Source of the DNA: JAMLJG01 sp035327585
Lineage (GTDB): Bacteria > Verrucomicrobiota > Kiritimatiellia > CAIVKH01
Reading direction: 5' to 3'
Length of the DNA: 64,000 nucleotides
NCBI GenBank assembly: GCA_035327585.1
Contig: DAOLDD010000016.1
Location: 1-64,000, forward strand
The notes beneath the pieces are model-generated. The model was not told the DNA's origin and made no database searches. It saw only the letters and a program-made list of their open reading frames with translations. Position 1 is the first letter of the stretch; each line of letters opens with the position of its first letter. Position numbers and translations under genes: made by a program. This document shows positions 43,901 to 52,962 of this stretch, piece by piece.

Positions 43901-46900
43901 TGTTCGAGGTGCCGGACAGCGCCACGAAGAGGTCCGGCATCGTCGGCATGCTGCCCACGCGCACGGTGACGAGCGCCTCGCCGGTGCCGCCCAATCCGTC
44001 GGACACGCTGTACGAGAAGACATCCACGCCGACGAAGCCAGCGGGTGGCGTGTAGCGGACGACGGTGTTGCTGAACGATACCGTCGCGCCATAGAGCGAT
44101 GCGCCGACCCCCGTGACCTTCCAGCCCGCGGCCGAACCGGGCAGCACGAAGTCGTTCGCCAGCACGGGCAGGACGTTGTTCGTGCTGTTGCGCGCGACGG
44201 TGAAGGCATCGTCCTGCGTAACCGCGACGAGGTTGCTGGCGCGGTTCTGCACAAGCACGCGGACAACCGCGGAGGCGCGCCGGTCGCCGCCATCGGAAAT
44301 TTCATACGTGAATTGCTCGACGTAGCTGGTCGCGGTCGCGAGCACCGGCCGGTAGATGAGCGACTGGTTGTCGGGCGCCACCTGCAACGAGCCGCCCTGG
44401 CTCGGCTGGTTCGTCCCGGCGCCGAGCGCGAAGATTGAAATGACCTGGTCCAACGGCGGTTGGATCCGGTCGTTCAGCGTCACGGGGAGTGTGAAGCTCG
44501 CGGCGACGTTCGTGCCGGGCAGCAGTTCGTAGTACACCGTGTAGGCGTCGTCATTCGCGATGAGGTCGCCGCGGCGGACGGAAACGCTGACCTGCGCGAC
44601 GTCCGTGTTGACGGAGTCCGACATCAGGTAGGTGAACGTCTCCTCGCCGAAGAAGCCGTTCGCCGGGGTGTAGACCAGGCGGTTGTCGACAATCGACACC
44701 ACGCCGCCCTGATTCGGCGCGTTCGGTCCCACGCCAATGCTCAGGATGGTGTAGGTCTTGTTCACGTTCGGGTAGCTGATGTCGTTCGTCAGCACGTTGA
44801 ACACGTAGTCGGCGCCGCCGCCGCGCACGATGAAGCGATCCGGGTTCGCGTAGATGCCCGAGGCCACCGTCGCGATGGTGACGCGGCCGGTCGCGACGCG
44901 CGCGGGCGTGCCGCCGTCCTCCACCACGTAGTCGAAGTCCAGCTGGCCCAGCGTGTTCGACGGCGTGAAGAGGAGCGACTTGCCGGAGCCGTGGATCTGC
45001 AGCGTGCCGATCGCGGTCGGCGCGGACGGGTTGACGGAGACGATCGTCAGCGTGCCGGTCGGATTCGCCAGCATGCGGTCGTTCGCCAGCACGTTGAGGC
45101 CGACGGGCACGGGATTTGTCGTGGCCGCGATCTTGAAGAAGTCCGGCGCCACGTCGACCCGGCCCACCGCGATCGACACCAGGCCCGTGCCCGTGCCGCC
45201 GATGCCGTCCGCCGCCAGATAGGCCACCTGCTCGATGCCGATGAATTCGACATTGGGCGTATACACCAGCCGCGTCCCGGCTCCGTTCGTGGTGAGCGTA
45301 CCGTTCAGCGGCGGCTGCACGATCTCCTTGATGAACAACCCGGCCGTGGACGCCGTGACCAGCGCGTCGTTCGCCAGCACATCGAGTTCGTTGTCGAAGC
45401 TGCCCGCCAGTACGCTGAACGCGTCGTCGCGGATGTTCAGCGTGCCGCGCCGCTCAATCACCGCCAGCGTGACGTCCGCCTGCGCCGTGGAGCTTCCGCC
45501 GCCATTCACCTCATACCGGAACGTCAGCGTCGGGGCGCCGTTCGTCGCCACGTACACAAAGGTGTTGTTCGTGAGGATCGGCTGGCCCGGAATCGAGCTG
45601 GAGATGATCCCCGAGATGGCGAGGGCGCCGCCGTTCGCCGGCAGCATGCCGTCGTTCGACAGGACATTCATCACCGCCGTTTCGCCCGCGGCGACGGCGT
45701 AATGATCATTCGCCGCGTGCAGCACGCCGTTGATCGACGCGACCACGGAGCGCACCAGCACGCGCCCGCTGTTCACGTCGCCCTTGTCGTTCTGGATCGT
45801 GTAGCGGAAGTAATCGTCGCCCGCGAAGGCTGCCGGGGAGCTGTACACCAGCGACTGGCCATTGGTGCTGATCGACACCACGCCGCCCTGGAGCGTGGGG
45901 CCGGCGCTGATGATCGTCAGGTTCCCCGCCGAATCCGTGAAGTCGCGGTCGTTCGCCAGCACATCGAGCACGCGGCCCACCGTGCCGGCCGGCACGTAGA
46001 ATTCGTCATCCATCGCGAACAGGAAGCTGTTGTCCGTGATGGCGTAGCCAAACACATTGGTGAACGACTGCCAATCGGCGAGCTGGTTCAGCAATTGCGA
46101 AACGGGCGCGTCGTGGGTGACGTTGGTCCCGCTCATGTTGACGAGCGCGAGGCCGGGGTTCGGCCAGTTGGTCACCGCCACGATGCGCAACCGGTCGTCC
46201 GGAATGACAAAGTTGATGTCGCGCTCCACGTCGTTCGTGCGCGGGTCGATGACCAGCACTTCGTCCTCATTCGTGATCCGGAAGTCCGGGTTCGCGATGG
46301 GCGTGTCGTTGACGCCAACCACGAGCACCGCGACCAGCGAGGTCACGGTGCCGCCGGTCATGCCATCGGAAATCACAGCATTGAACGTGTCGACCAACAG
46401 TTCCTCGCGGGCGAGCGCCTGCAGGTTGCTGGCCGTCGTCGGGTTGAACGTAATCGTCGTGCCGCCGAGCGAGACCAGGGCGCCTTCGCGACTCAACGCA
46501 TCCACGGCGATGACGTTCAGGACATCAATGCGGTCGATGTCGGTGTCGTTCGCCAGCAGGTCGGCGGCCTGGATTTGCAGCACCTTGTCCTCGGTGGTCG
46601 TGAAGAAGTCATTCAACACGATCGTGCCGGGAATCGTTCCACCAAGGTCCAGCACCTGGAGGTCAACGCGGTTGCTGCCGCCCGCCGTCGGCGGCAGCGT
46701 GTACATCAAATCGAGTCCGAATTTGAGCACCTGAGACAGGGTGTTGGTTCCGCCCACCAGCGGGTCGAGCTGGTCCAGCGCGCCGGGATCGTTCCCCGGT
46801 GTCGGCGTGTTGTTCACGCCCACGATGACGAAGTCGATCGGGCCGATGCCGATCGCGCCGTGGCTGTCCGCGACCGCGTAATAGAAGCGGTTCGTGTAGA

Positions 46901-49900
46901 GCTCGCCTTCCGCGAGGCCCTGCAGGAACGCGGACGCGGAGGCGTCATAGATCAGGTGATCCTCCTCCTGGTTCGCGCGCAGGGTGAGCGTGACCGTCGC
47001 GCCCACGTCGGTCGTCGCGCTGTAGCGGTTGGCCTCGGTGACGACGGCCCAGACGCCCTTCTCCGCCGCGTTGTCGACGTAGAAGACCGGGATGGAAAGG
47101 AAATTGTCGTTCAACACCGTGACCGTGTGGAAGCCGTTGTAGGACGGATGTCCGCCGTAGTTCGCGATGAGCAATTGATCGCCGGTGAGCAACCCGTGCG
47201 CGGGGGCCTCAACGATGACGGGCTGCGCACCGGGCGTGCCGGTGTAGCCCACGATTTCATTCACGGAGCCGAGCACCGCATAGGCGCGAAGCGTGGACCA
47301 GGTGTCGTCCGAGTCGATGTCGTCATCGTTCGACAGGATGTCCTGCGCCAGCATGTCCGGCGCGGGCACGGGATCGCCCGGGAAGACCAGCGGCGTACCC
47401 GCGAGTTCGGGGCGCACCATCAGGCGGACGGTCTGACGCTCGGTGACATTCGTAATCACGTCGAGGTTCGCGACGGGCGGATCGTTTGCGCCCACAACGC
47501 GCACGGAAACCGACGCCTCGTCGCGGGAGGTGGGCGCGCGCGGCAGGACAGTTTCCCACGTCCCATTGCTGGTCGCCGCGACATAGGGCACCGCGATGGT
47601 GAATTCGTTTTCGTCCACGACGGTGACGGCGTGCACCCCGTTGTAATCGGCGGGGAAGGCGCCGGTGATCACGATTTCGGCGTCGTTGGTGAGCCGGTGG
47701 TTCGTCGCCGCGACGATGGTGGTTCCACCCGTGCCGTCGCTGTAGCCCTCCACGGCGGCCGAGCCGTAATCAATGATCTCGTAGTAGAAGGTGTCGATGA
47801 TTTCAACGCCCACGGGCAGGGCTTGCAGGGCCGCCGTCGCGCGGGGATCGTAGACGATGTGCGTGCCGCGCAGCGGAAGATCGTCGGGCGAGATGGCGAG
47901 TTCCGCGCCGAGTTGGGAATTCGTCACGGCGGCGTCACCGCTGCCCGCGTCGGACGTCGCGCTGACGTCCACGATCACCAGCCGGTCATTTCCGTCGCCG
48001 TCGAAATCGTTCGCGAGCACGAGGAGCGTCGAGAGGTCGTCCTCGGAGACCGTGAAGACATCGGGCACCGCCAGCGGTTCGGCGTTTTCCTGCCCGAACG
48101 GCGTGCCCAGCACGTCCGCGCCAATGGAGTATTGGTTCACGGCCATGTTGCGGCTCATGTCCACGCCGTCAAACGGACCGGGCAGGATCAGGCTGTGCGG
48201 GACGAGGGCGAAACCGCGATATTGCGGCGCGAGCGCGATCGAATTGCCGGTGGTATCCAGCAGGTTGGTGCCCGAGGCCGGATCGAGATAATCGCCGAGG
48301 TACGCCGCGCGCGCAACGGGCTCCATCGCGCCGCCCGCGCCCACGGTGATGATGCCGCGCGACGGCAGGCTGTTGGGGGCGTTCGTTTCCGAGGGCCGCA
48401 CGACCGGCGTGGGGTTGCTGTCGCTCGTGACGCTGATCGGATTATTCGTGAAGGCGACGACGAATCCGAAGCCGGGATTCACCAGCGTCGGCGCCGGATC
48501 ATTCGCCGCGAACAACGCATTCGTGCCGATGATCGTGCTGGCCGCAAAGTCGTGCACTTTCACGCCGTCGATGAACAGCGAATACGGCGCGAGGTCAACC
48601 GGCGTCGAGTCGCGGCGCACATACAGCTCGACGAAGTGGACGGGTCCATCCTCGAAGAGGATCTCATTGATGACGAGGCGGCCGAGCGCGTTAAACTCGG
48701 CGGCGCCCGCGTCCGGCAGTCCCTGGCGCAGCACGCCGCGCTGGTCAACGGCGGTCGTGGACCCGAAACCCTTGTTGATCGCGGGGCTGCCGGCGAGCGG
48801 CTCGGCGAACGGCGTGGGATCGCCCGAGAGATTCAACGGGGCGAGCAGCGGGTCGGTCAGCGTATCGTCCGTGATGTGGTCGAGCAGGAAGACATCGCCG
48901 CTCTGCCCCTCCTGGAGGTTGAGCGTGCGCGTGCTGTCGTCGCAAATGTTGCCGCCGAGCGAAATGAACACGCCCGCGCCCGCGACGTCGATGTTGCGTC
49001 CCGAAAAATCGCTGAAGATCGAGTTCGCGGCCCGGATGCGCGTGCCGAAGTCGACGCTCAACGCCGCGCTAGCGCGCGTGGAGGCGTCCTCGTTGTCGAT
49101 GAACGTGCAGTGTTTGACGTAGGTGTTCATGAACACGCCGTTGCTCCGGCGCTGCGCGACGAGCGCACCGCCGCCGTCGCCGGTCGCGTTCGGCTGCACG
49201 TTGCCGGCGAAGGTCGTGTTGATGATCTGGATTTCCTTGTCGGAGTAGATCGAGACGCCGCCAGCGCTTACACCGAGATCCTCGGACACGCGGTTGCGGG
49301 CGATGAAGCAGCCATCGAGCGTCAACTGGCCGCCATCCACATCAATCGCGCCGCCGTATTGGGTCGCCGACGAATCCACGACGGCGCAGCGGCGCAGCGT
49401 GAGGAAGCCGTTCGACTCGACGAGAATCGCGCCGCCAAACGCCGCGGTGCCGTGCGTCAGCGTGACGCCTTCAATCGTGACGCGGGAGCGGATGCGGAAC
49501 AACTGCCGATCCGGCGTCGTGTCGCCATTGCCGTCGCCGCTGATCGCCAGCAGGTTGGCGCCGGGCCCCTTGATGGTCACGTTGCGTTGCAGTGTCGATG
49601 GGGATGAGCCGGGCATGCGGACGATCGCGGGATAGGACGGCAGCGCGAACGTGATGACGTCGTTGTTGCCGGCGTTCGCGAGAGCGTAGGTGAAGGAACC
49701 CGGCAACCCGTCGTTCGCGGTGCGCGTGACGAGATGATTGCGCGGGGCCTCCTGCACCTGGATGTAGAGCGTCTTTGTGGTGGTCAGCAGCGCGTAATCG
49801 CGCGCGCTCAACGTGAACACCGTGCCGCCCGGGTCGTCCGGCGGGAACGGGAAGAGCGGATTGAGGGTGTACGCGATGTTGGTCAGGGAGCCCAGCACGG

Positions 49901-51878
49901 CGGCGAGCGAGCCGGACATCTGGTACTGGCCGGGACCGGTCTGGCTGAAGGACCCCAGGTTGGTCAGGCTGCCCTTGCTGACGTTGTCGATGGAGAGCGT
50001 AACGAGCACGCTGTTCGAGTCGTCATTCCACAGGCCGAGTTCCGCGAACGGCAGCAACGGCGCGGCCGGCGCGAGCAGCAACGGCTGATCTTCCGGCGGC
50101 GGCAGATTAACGAACTGCGGCGCGAGGTTGACGCTCGTGATCCGCACCTTGACGCTGCTGTTGGAAGCCTTCAGGCCGGAGCTATCCGTGGCGACCAGGG
50201 TGAACGTGCTTTCGCCAATCGCATCCACCGGCAGCGCGCCGGGCGTCGGGGTGTAGGTCACCGATTGCAGCGCCAGCGAAAGCTGCGCCGGCGTCTGGAA
50301 GGGGAAACCCGTGGCAGAGAACGTGCCAAGCGACGGGTCCGTCTGCGTCAGCACCGCCTGCACCGGCTGCAGGCCGCCCTGGTTCTGGTCCTGAACGAAC
50401 ACGGTGGGGAACACGGTGAACGCGGGGTCGGCGTCTGTCCGGTTGACTGTCTGCACCGGGATGCCGGAAATCTGCGGGGGGCTCTGCGACTGAACGATCG
50501 TAAAGATGTTGGTTTCCGTCGCGACGCCACCGAAGCCGTCGTTCAGGATGAACCGGAAGGCGACCTGCTCGGTCAGCGAGGTGAGCGCGGCTGGCGTCGC
50601 CTGCACGACGAGGTTCTGCACATCCGCAATGAGTCCCGCGATGTTGTTCGTGAGCGCGGTGGTCGGAATGATATTGAGCAGCGAGGCTTGGTTCGTATTC
50701 ACGAGCTGGATGGAAAGCGAAAACTCATCCTCGCCGAGGTCGGGGTCATAGATGAACCCGACCTGGAACGGCTGGACCTGCAAGCCCTCGACGACCGAAG
50801 TGGGGTTGAGGGTCATCGCGAACGAGGGCGGCGTATTGATCACCTCGATGGCCAGCGTCACCGTGCTCGTGACCGAAATGTTGTCGGCCACACCGCGCAC
50901 GCGCACGGAGGAGGAAAGGTTGTTGATCGTGCCGGGAATGCCGCGGAAGGGCAGCGGCTGCACGCCGACCCCGGCAATCGCGGTGGTGACCTGGGCCGGG
51001 GTGCCCGTGAAGATTTGGGTGAGCTGCCCGTTGGCCAGCGTGGCAAACTGGTCGTTGGCGAGGACGGCCGTCGCCACAAGCAGTTCATTCGACGGCATCA
51101 GGTGGTCCACATCGGCAATGGAGACGCTGGCAAACACATTGGTTACGCCGACGTTGTCGCCGAAGGCGCGGTTGACGAGGCCGGAAATGGTCGACGGGTC
51201 GGGCACGGGCGTGACGGTCAGGGTGAAAATGCGGTTGGTCGTGTGAAGGCCGTCCTCCACGGTGATTGTGATGGTGGAGCTTCCGTTAATGTTCGCCCGG
51301 GGCGTCAACTGCACCGTCCTGTTCGAGCCGGAGCCGCCGAGCACCGCGTCCACGAGGTTCGTATTGCTGGAGGTCGCCGTGACGACGAGTTGTGTGACCG
51401 GGGTGTCGGGATCGGACACGGTGAACGGCACGTTGGTGGACCCGTCCTCCGGAATCGTCCGGTTCGCCACCGCGCTGATGACGGGTGGATACGGACGAAA
51501 CACGACCACGAACTGCACACTGCCGGTTGAGCCGCCGCTGACCGCTTCAATTCGGGCGGTCACGGAGCCCGACTGGTTGGGCAGTGGCTCCAAGCTCACG
51601 GTGCGGTTCGTACCGCCCCCGGTAATCGTAATGTTGGTCTGCGGAACGATGGATGTTCCCGCGACGATAAAACTGTCCAGCGTGGCCCCAAACGGACCGA
51701 AGTTAAATCCGCCGCTAAACGTCGCGCCGGGCGCGGAGTTTGTCGCCGGGGAGGAGAACGTCAGGTTCACCTCCGGCTGGGCAACCACCAGCCCGGGGGC
51801 AAGCGTGGCGGCGAACAAGGCGGCGGCGGTGAGGCGCCGGACGGCTGAGGCGGGAAGGCGCGGGGTCCACGTTTTCAT
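40926..51878 (-). CDS. giant secreted multidomain protein (3650 aa)
   Basis: A signal peptide (cleavage likely after LVVA near residue 33) is followed by several Ig/cadherin-like modules. A right-handed beta-helix follows (about 713-1030: LTHGTAAFGGAILVESNG...) and a lamin-tail-like domain near 1063 (GRLVINEILF). Then come 12 tandem cadherin-like repeats carrying a VLAND-type motif (about 1270-2760) and two further modules. Seven FG-GAP repeats occupy about 3013-3413 and a last cadherin-like domain with DPDLDD follows. The end (NPDGDDLSNDEEYAF, YTLQGSNNMTTW) resembles C-terminal modules of other PVC secreted proteins. It is probably an adhesin or envelope protein. It is the last gene of a four-gene operon. 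Confidence 0.85.
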   Translation of the reverse strand: MKTWTPRLPASAVRRLTAAALFAATLAPGLVVAQPEVNLTFSSPATNSAPGATFSGGFNFGPFGATLDSFIVAGTSIVPQTNITITGGGTNRTVSLEPLPNQSGSVTARIEAVSGGSTGSVQFVVVFRPYPPVISAVANRTIPEDGSTNVPFTVSDPDTPVTQLVVTATSSNTNLVDAVLGGSGSNRTVQLTPRANINGSSTITITVEDGLHTTNRIFTLTVTPVPDPSTISGLVNRAFGDNVGVTNVFASVSIADVDHLMPSNELLVATAVLANDQFATLANGQLTQIFTGTPAQVTTAIAGVGVQPLPFRGIPGTINNLSSSVRVRGVADNISVTSTVTLAIEVINTPPSFAMTLNPTSVVEGLQVQPFQVGFIYDPDLGEDEFSLSIQLVNTNQASLLNIIPTTALTNNIAGLIADVQNLVVQATPAALTSLTEQVAFRFILNDGFGGVATETNIFTIVQSQSPPQISGIPVQTVNRTDADPAFTVFPTVFVQDQNQGGLQPVQAVLTQTDPSLGTFSATGFPFQTPAQLSLALQSVTYTPTPGALPVDAIGESTFTLVATDSSGLKASNSSVKVRITSVNLAPQFVNLPPPEDQPLLLAPAAPLLPFAELGLWNDDSNSVLVTLSIDNVSKGSLTNLGSFSQTGPGQYQMSGSLAAVLGSLTNIAYTLNPLFPFPPDDPGGTVFTLSARDYALLTTTKTLYIQVQEAPRNHLVTRTANDGLPGSFTYALANAGNNDVITFALPSYPAIVRMPGSSPSTLQRNVTIKGPGANLLAISGDGNGDTTPDRQLFRIRSRVTIEGVTLTHGTAAFGGAILVESNGFLTLRRCAVVDSSATQYGGAIDVDGGQLTLDGCFIARNRVSEDLGVSAGGVSIYSDKEIQIINTTFAGNVQPNATGDGGGALVAQRRSNGVFMNTYVKHCTFIDNEDASTRASAALSVDFGTRIRAANSIFSDFSGRNIDVAGAGVFISLGGNICDDSTRTLNLQEGQSGDVFLLDHITDDTLTDPLLAPLNLSGDPTPFAEPLAGSPAINKGFGSTTAVDQRGVLRQGLPDAGAAEFNALGRLVINEILFEDGPVHFVELYVRRDSTPVDLAPYSLFIDGVKVHDFAASTIIGTNALFAANDPAPTLVNPGFGFVVAFTNNPISVTSDSNPTPVVRPSETNAPNSLPSRGIITVGAGGAMEPVARAAYLGDYLDPASGTNLLDTTGNSIALAPQYRGFALVPHSLILPGPFDGVDMSRNMAVNQYSIGADVLGTPFGQENAEPLAVPDVFTVSEDDLSTLLVLANDFDGDGNDRLVIVDVSATSDAGSGDAAVTNSQLGAELAISPDDLPLRGTHIVYDPRATAALQALPVGVEIIDTFYYEIIDYGSAAVEGYSDGTGGTTIVAATNHRLTNDAEIVITGAFPADYNGVHAVTVVDENEFTIAVPYVAATSNGTWETVLPRAPTSRDEASVSVRVVGANDPPVANLDVITNVTERQTVRLMVRPELAGTPLVFPGDPVPAPDMLAQDILSNDDDIDSDDTWSTLRAYAVLGSVNEIVGYTGTPGAQPVIVEAPAHGLLTGDQLLIANYGGHPSYNGFHTVTVLNDNFLSIPVFYVDNAAEKGVWAVVTEANRYSATTDVGATVTLTLRANQEEDHLIYDASASAFLQGLAEGELYTNRFYYAVADSHGAIGIGPIDFVIVGVNNTPTPGNDPGALDQLDPLVGGTNTLSQVLKFGLDLMYTLPPTAGGSNRVDLQVLDLGGTIPGTIVLNDFFTTTEDKVLQIQAADLLANDTDIDRIDVLNVIAVDALSREGALVSLGGTTITFNPTTASNLQALAREELLVDTFNAVISDGMTGGTVTSLVAVLVVGVNDTPIANPDFRITNEDEVLVIDPRTNDVERDINFVIPDDRLRIVAVTNWPNPGLALVNMSGTNVTHDAPVSQLLNQLADWQSFTNVFGYAITDNSFLFAMDDEFYVPAGTVGRVLDVLANDRDFTDSAGNLTIISAGPTLQGGVVSISTNGQSLVYSSPAAFAGDDYFRYTIQNDKGDVNSGRVLVRSVVASINGVLHAANDHYAVAAGETAVMNVLSNDGMLPANGGALAISGIISSSIPGQPILTNNTFVYVATNGAPTLTFRYEVNGGGSSTAQADVTLAVIERRGTLNIRDDAFSVLAGSFDNELDVLANDALVTASTAGLFIKEIVQPPLNGTLTTNGAGTRLVYTPNVEFIGIEQVAYLAADGIGGTGTGLVSIAVGRVDVAPDFFKIAATTNPVPVGLNVLANDRMLANPTGTLTIVSVNPSAPTAIGTLQIHGSGKSLLFTPSNTLGQLDFDYVVEDGGTPARVATGRVTIATVASGIYANPDRFIVRGGGADYVFNVLTNDISYPNVNKTYTILSIGVGPNAPNQGGVVSIVDNRLVYTPANGFFGEETFTYLMSDSVNTDVAQVSVSVRRGDLIANDDAYTVYYELLPGTNVAASFTLPVTLNDRIQPPLDQVISIFALGAGTNQPSQGGSLQVAPDNQSLIYRPVLATATSYVEQFTYEISDGGDRRASAVVRVLVQNRASNLVAVTQDDAFTVARNSTNNVLPVLANDFVLPGSAAGWKVTGVGASLYGATVSFSNTVVRYTPPAGFVGVDVFSYSVSDGLGGTGEALVTVRVGSMPTMPDLFVALSGTSNNELDVLANDPLTTDYEEEYTLHSVFGQNAGGAVSVSGGNTVLYTPVGVYTGGYPYTESFFYRVADESSVLVTGRVQVLVQNASSGRSTSTITLVVEGRNDQPEIDNPAMPIAITDKESTKPFLHVLFTEVDQQLQEVVDVTVALDDAAKGTFRNQDGFVEVLPGVYALTNVTAAHATVRIRDIIFEPTENRITVPQSETTFFTITITDNKSAPVTDTNSTVTVTAINDPPQILGTRADQTTFRLMPIHLFSSVTIVEVDDLTLQPLTVTITMDITTNGVLTNTSSFALLTAGVYRATGITAAAATAQLRLMQFVPSTNPFPIGTSRTNAFLLEVNDGFAPTVSDFTTTVIALNSYEGQLQPTNINLRGQFGTSVDTLNDFAVVGAPGATTNGINAGSAFIYRRDPTPAVTNNWIEWRHLRPAQVDTNDRFGQSVAISPDLIAVGADGDETGGIDMGAVYLFGRHVGGSNNWGELVRIAPTNVANAARFGYAVQVEGDWLAVGAPRAALDGTTNGAVFIFNRNAGGPDAWGEVARRTPTGAGITNSDFGWNLALSGDRLAVGAPRADINTNLTLREGSAYFLSRNTGGPDNWGIAQRVDSLVTNQAGEFGWSVAVDGNLALIGAPAVAFGTNTSVGVAYLLEWNATSNAWVHVTRFDRQTENERRFGNAVGIKGKRLIIGAPFTATTPNLGATFMLRPDPASPTNWIQVFKFNRPAGSTAGQFGASLGIDTETFIVGAPADTAEGSNRGFAYIFRYKPNNPPVLALPVADQFADLGDPYHFPIPAGTFTDPDLDDVLTLTATFPSGSNGLDFISGAVTGTSEYIGMTPVALQATDLSGASASQTFQVIVIDGILLSNTPRDLWNLARFGNDVTNAALAASLWGGGANPDGDDLSNDEEYAFGGDPNAPEDRRITLGPSPDGHLIITYHRRTDDPGLLYTLQGSNNMTTWMDMAWTVISETTAPVEPGVEFVTVKIAVIGPVTVQHYRILVGF

Positions 51879-51927
51879 GAGGCGGCACTCTCCATCGGGG
51901 TCATGAGAATCTTGAGGCTATGGTCAT

Positions 51928-52962
51928 TCATGGGGCGGGTGGTTTTTGTTCCGGCCGCCATTCGGCGGGCGAACGCAGCTCCGGCGGCTCCGGCGTTTCC
52001 GGCATGGGAATCGCCAGCTGCGACGCCTTCTCCGAGTCGATTTCAATGCGGGCGGCGGCCATTAAGTTACTGGCGAACGAGCGCTCGATCTCCTCCTGCC
52101 GCTGGCGGATCAGGCGGCGGCGCAGCACCGGCGCCACCTCCTCAAACGAGGTCACCTCGGCGGGCTGCAGGCCGGTTTTCATCACGACGTACAAGCCGTC
52201 GCCCGCGGCCATCACCTCGCTGACGGCGCCCAGTTCCAGCGCGAGGCCGGCTTTGAGCACCGCGTCCGGGTGCCGGTGTTCCGCGCTGTTAACTTCAATC
52301 CAGCCCAAATCGCCGCCGCGGTAGCGGCTGATCGTGTCCTCGGAATATTCCGCGGCCACCGTGCCGAACCCCGGGATACGTCCCTGCTGCGTCGCCGCGG
52401 CGGGATCGGCGAGGAAGGCGGCCCGCGCCTTTTCGAGTTCCTCCCGCAGCGCTTCCGCCTGTGCATCCGGATCGCGCGCCTGCACCCTGCGGAACAGCAC
52501 CGCCAGGCGAACCATTTCGGGGCGCGTGTAGCCCGCGAGATTGGAGTCGTAATGCGCGCGCAGGTCGTCATCCGTCACGCGCACGCCGTCGCGCATGACC
52601 TGCAGCGTGCGATCGAGCCACTGGCCGAGTTCGCGGTTCTCCAACTCCCGCTGCACCGCGGGATCGTGCAGGTGCTCGGATTTTCGCGCCTCCTGCAACA
52701 TCACGCGCCGCTGGATGAGCTCCTGGAGGATCGCCTGCGGGTCGCCAACCGGCCGCTTCGATGCGAGGCGGCGCTGGACCTCAAACTGGACGTCTTCCTC
52801 GGTGATCCGCTCGCCGTTCACGCGCGCCAGCCACTCCGGCTCCGCGACGGATGGCGCCGGCGACTTCTTTCCGCAGGATGCGGCGAGCAGCAGGACCAAT
52901 GTCCCGACCAGCAAGCCCCCCCCGCGAAGGATGCGCGCACGCCCGTGCATCACGGCGTCCAT
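51928..52962 (-). CDS. PpiC/SurA-type peptidyl-prolyl isomerase lipoprotein
   Basis: The 344-aa protein has a lipoprotein signal (LLVGTLVLLLAASC-GKK) and a SurA-like N-domain (VNGERITEEDVQFEVQRRLAS...LIQRRVMLQEA). It has a parvulin-type region (MVRLAVLFRRVQA...SRYRGGDLGWIEV...GAVSEVMAAGDGLYVVMKTG) and a long C-terminal helix. Family members help fold exported proteins in the periplasm. The ATG at 52962 follows GGAGG and overlaps the previous gene by 13 bases. Its position between giant secreted proteins suggests it serves them. Confidence 0.88.
   Translation of the reverse strand: MDAVMHGRARILRGGGLLVGTLVLLLAASCGKKSPAPSVAEPEWLARVNGERITEEDVQFEVQRRLASKRPVGDPQAILQELIQRRVMLQEARKSEHLHDPAVQRELENRELGQWLDRTLQVMRDGVRVTDDDLRAHYDSNLAGYTRPEMVRLAVLFRRVQARDPDAQAEALREELEKARAAFLADPAAATQQGRIPGFGTVAAEYSEDTISRYRGGDLGWIEVNSAEHRHPDAVLKAGLALELGAVSEVMAAGDGLYVVMKTGLQPAEVTSFEEVAPVLRRRLIRQRQEEIERSFASNLMAAARIEIDSEKASQLAIPMPETPEPPELRSPAEWRPEQKPPAP

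Noticed and set aside
44460..49607. 1715-codon open frame on the plus strand antisense to the giant protein gene
   Set aside because: It is very rich in Arg, His, Asp and Val, has no recognisable domain, and mirrors the GC-rich codons of the well-supported minus-strand gene. The same applies to the long frames at 41367-44438 and 55631-59608.
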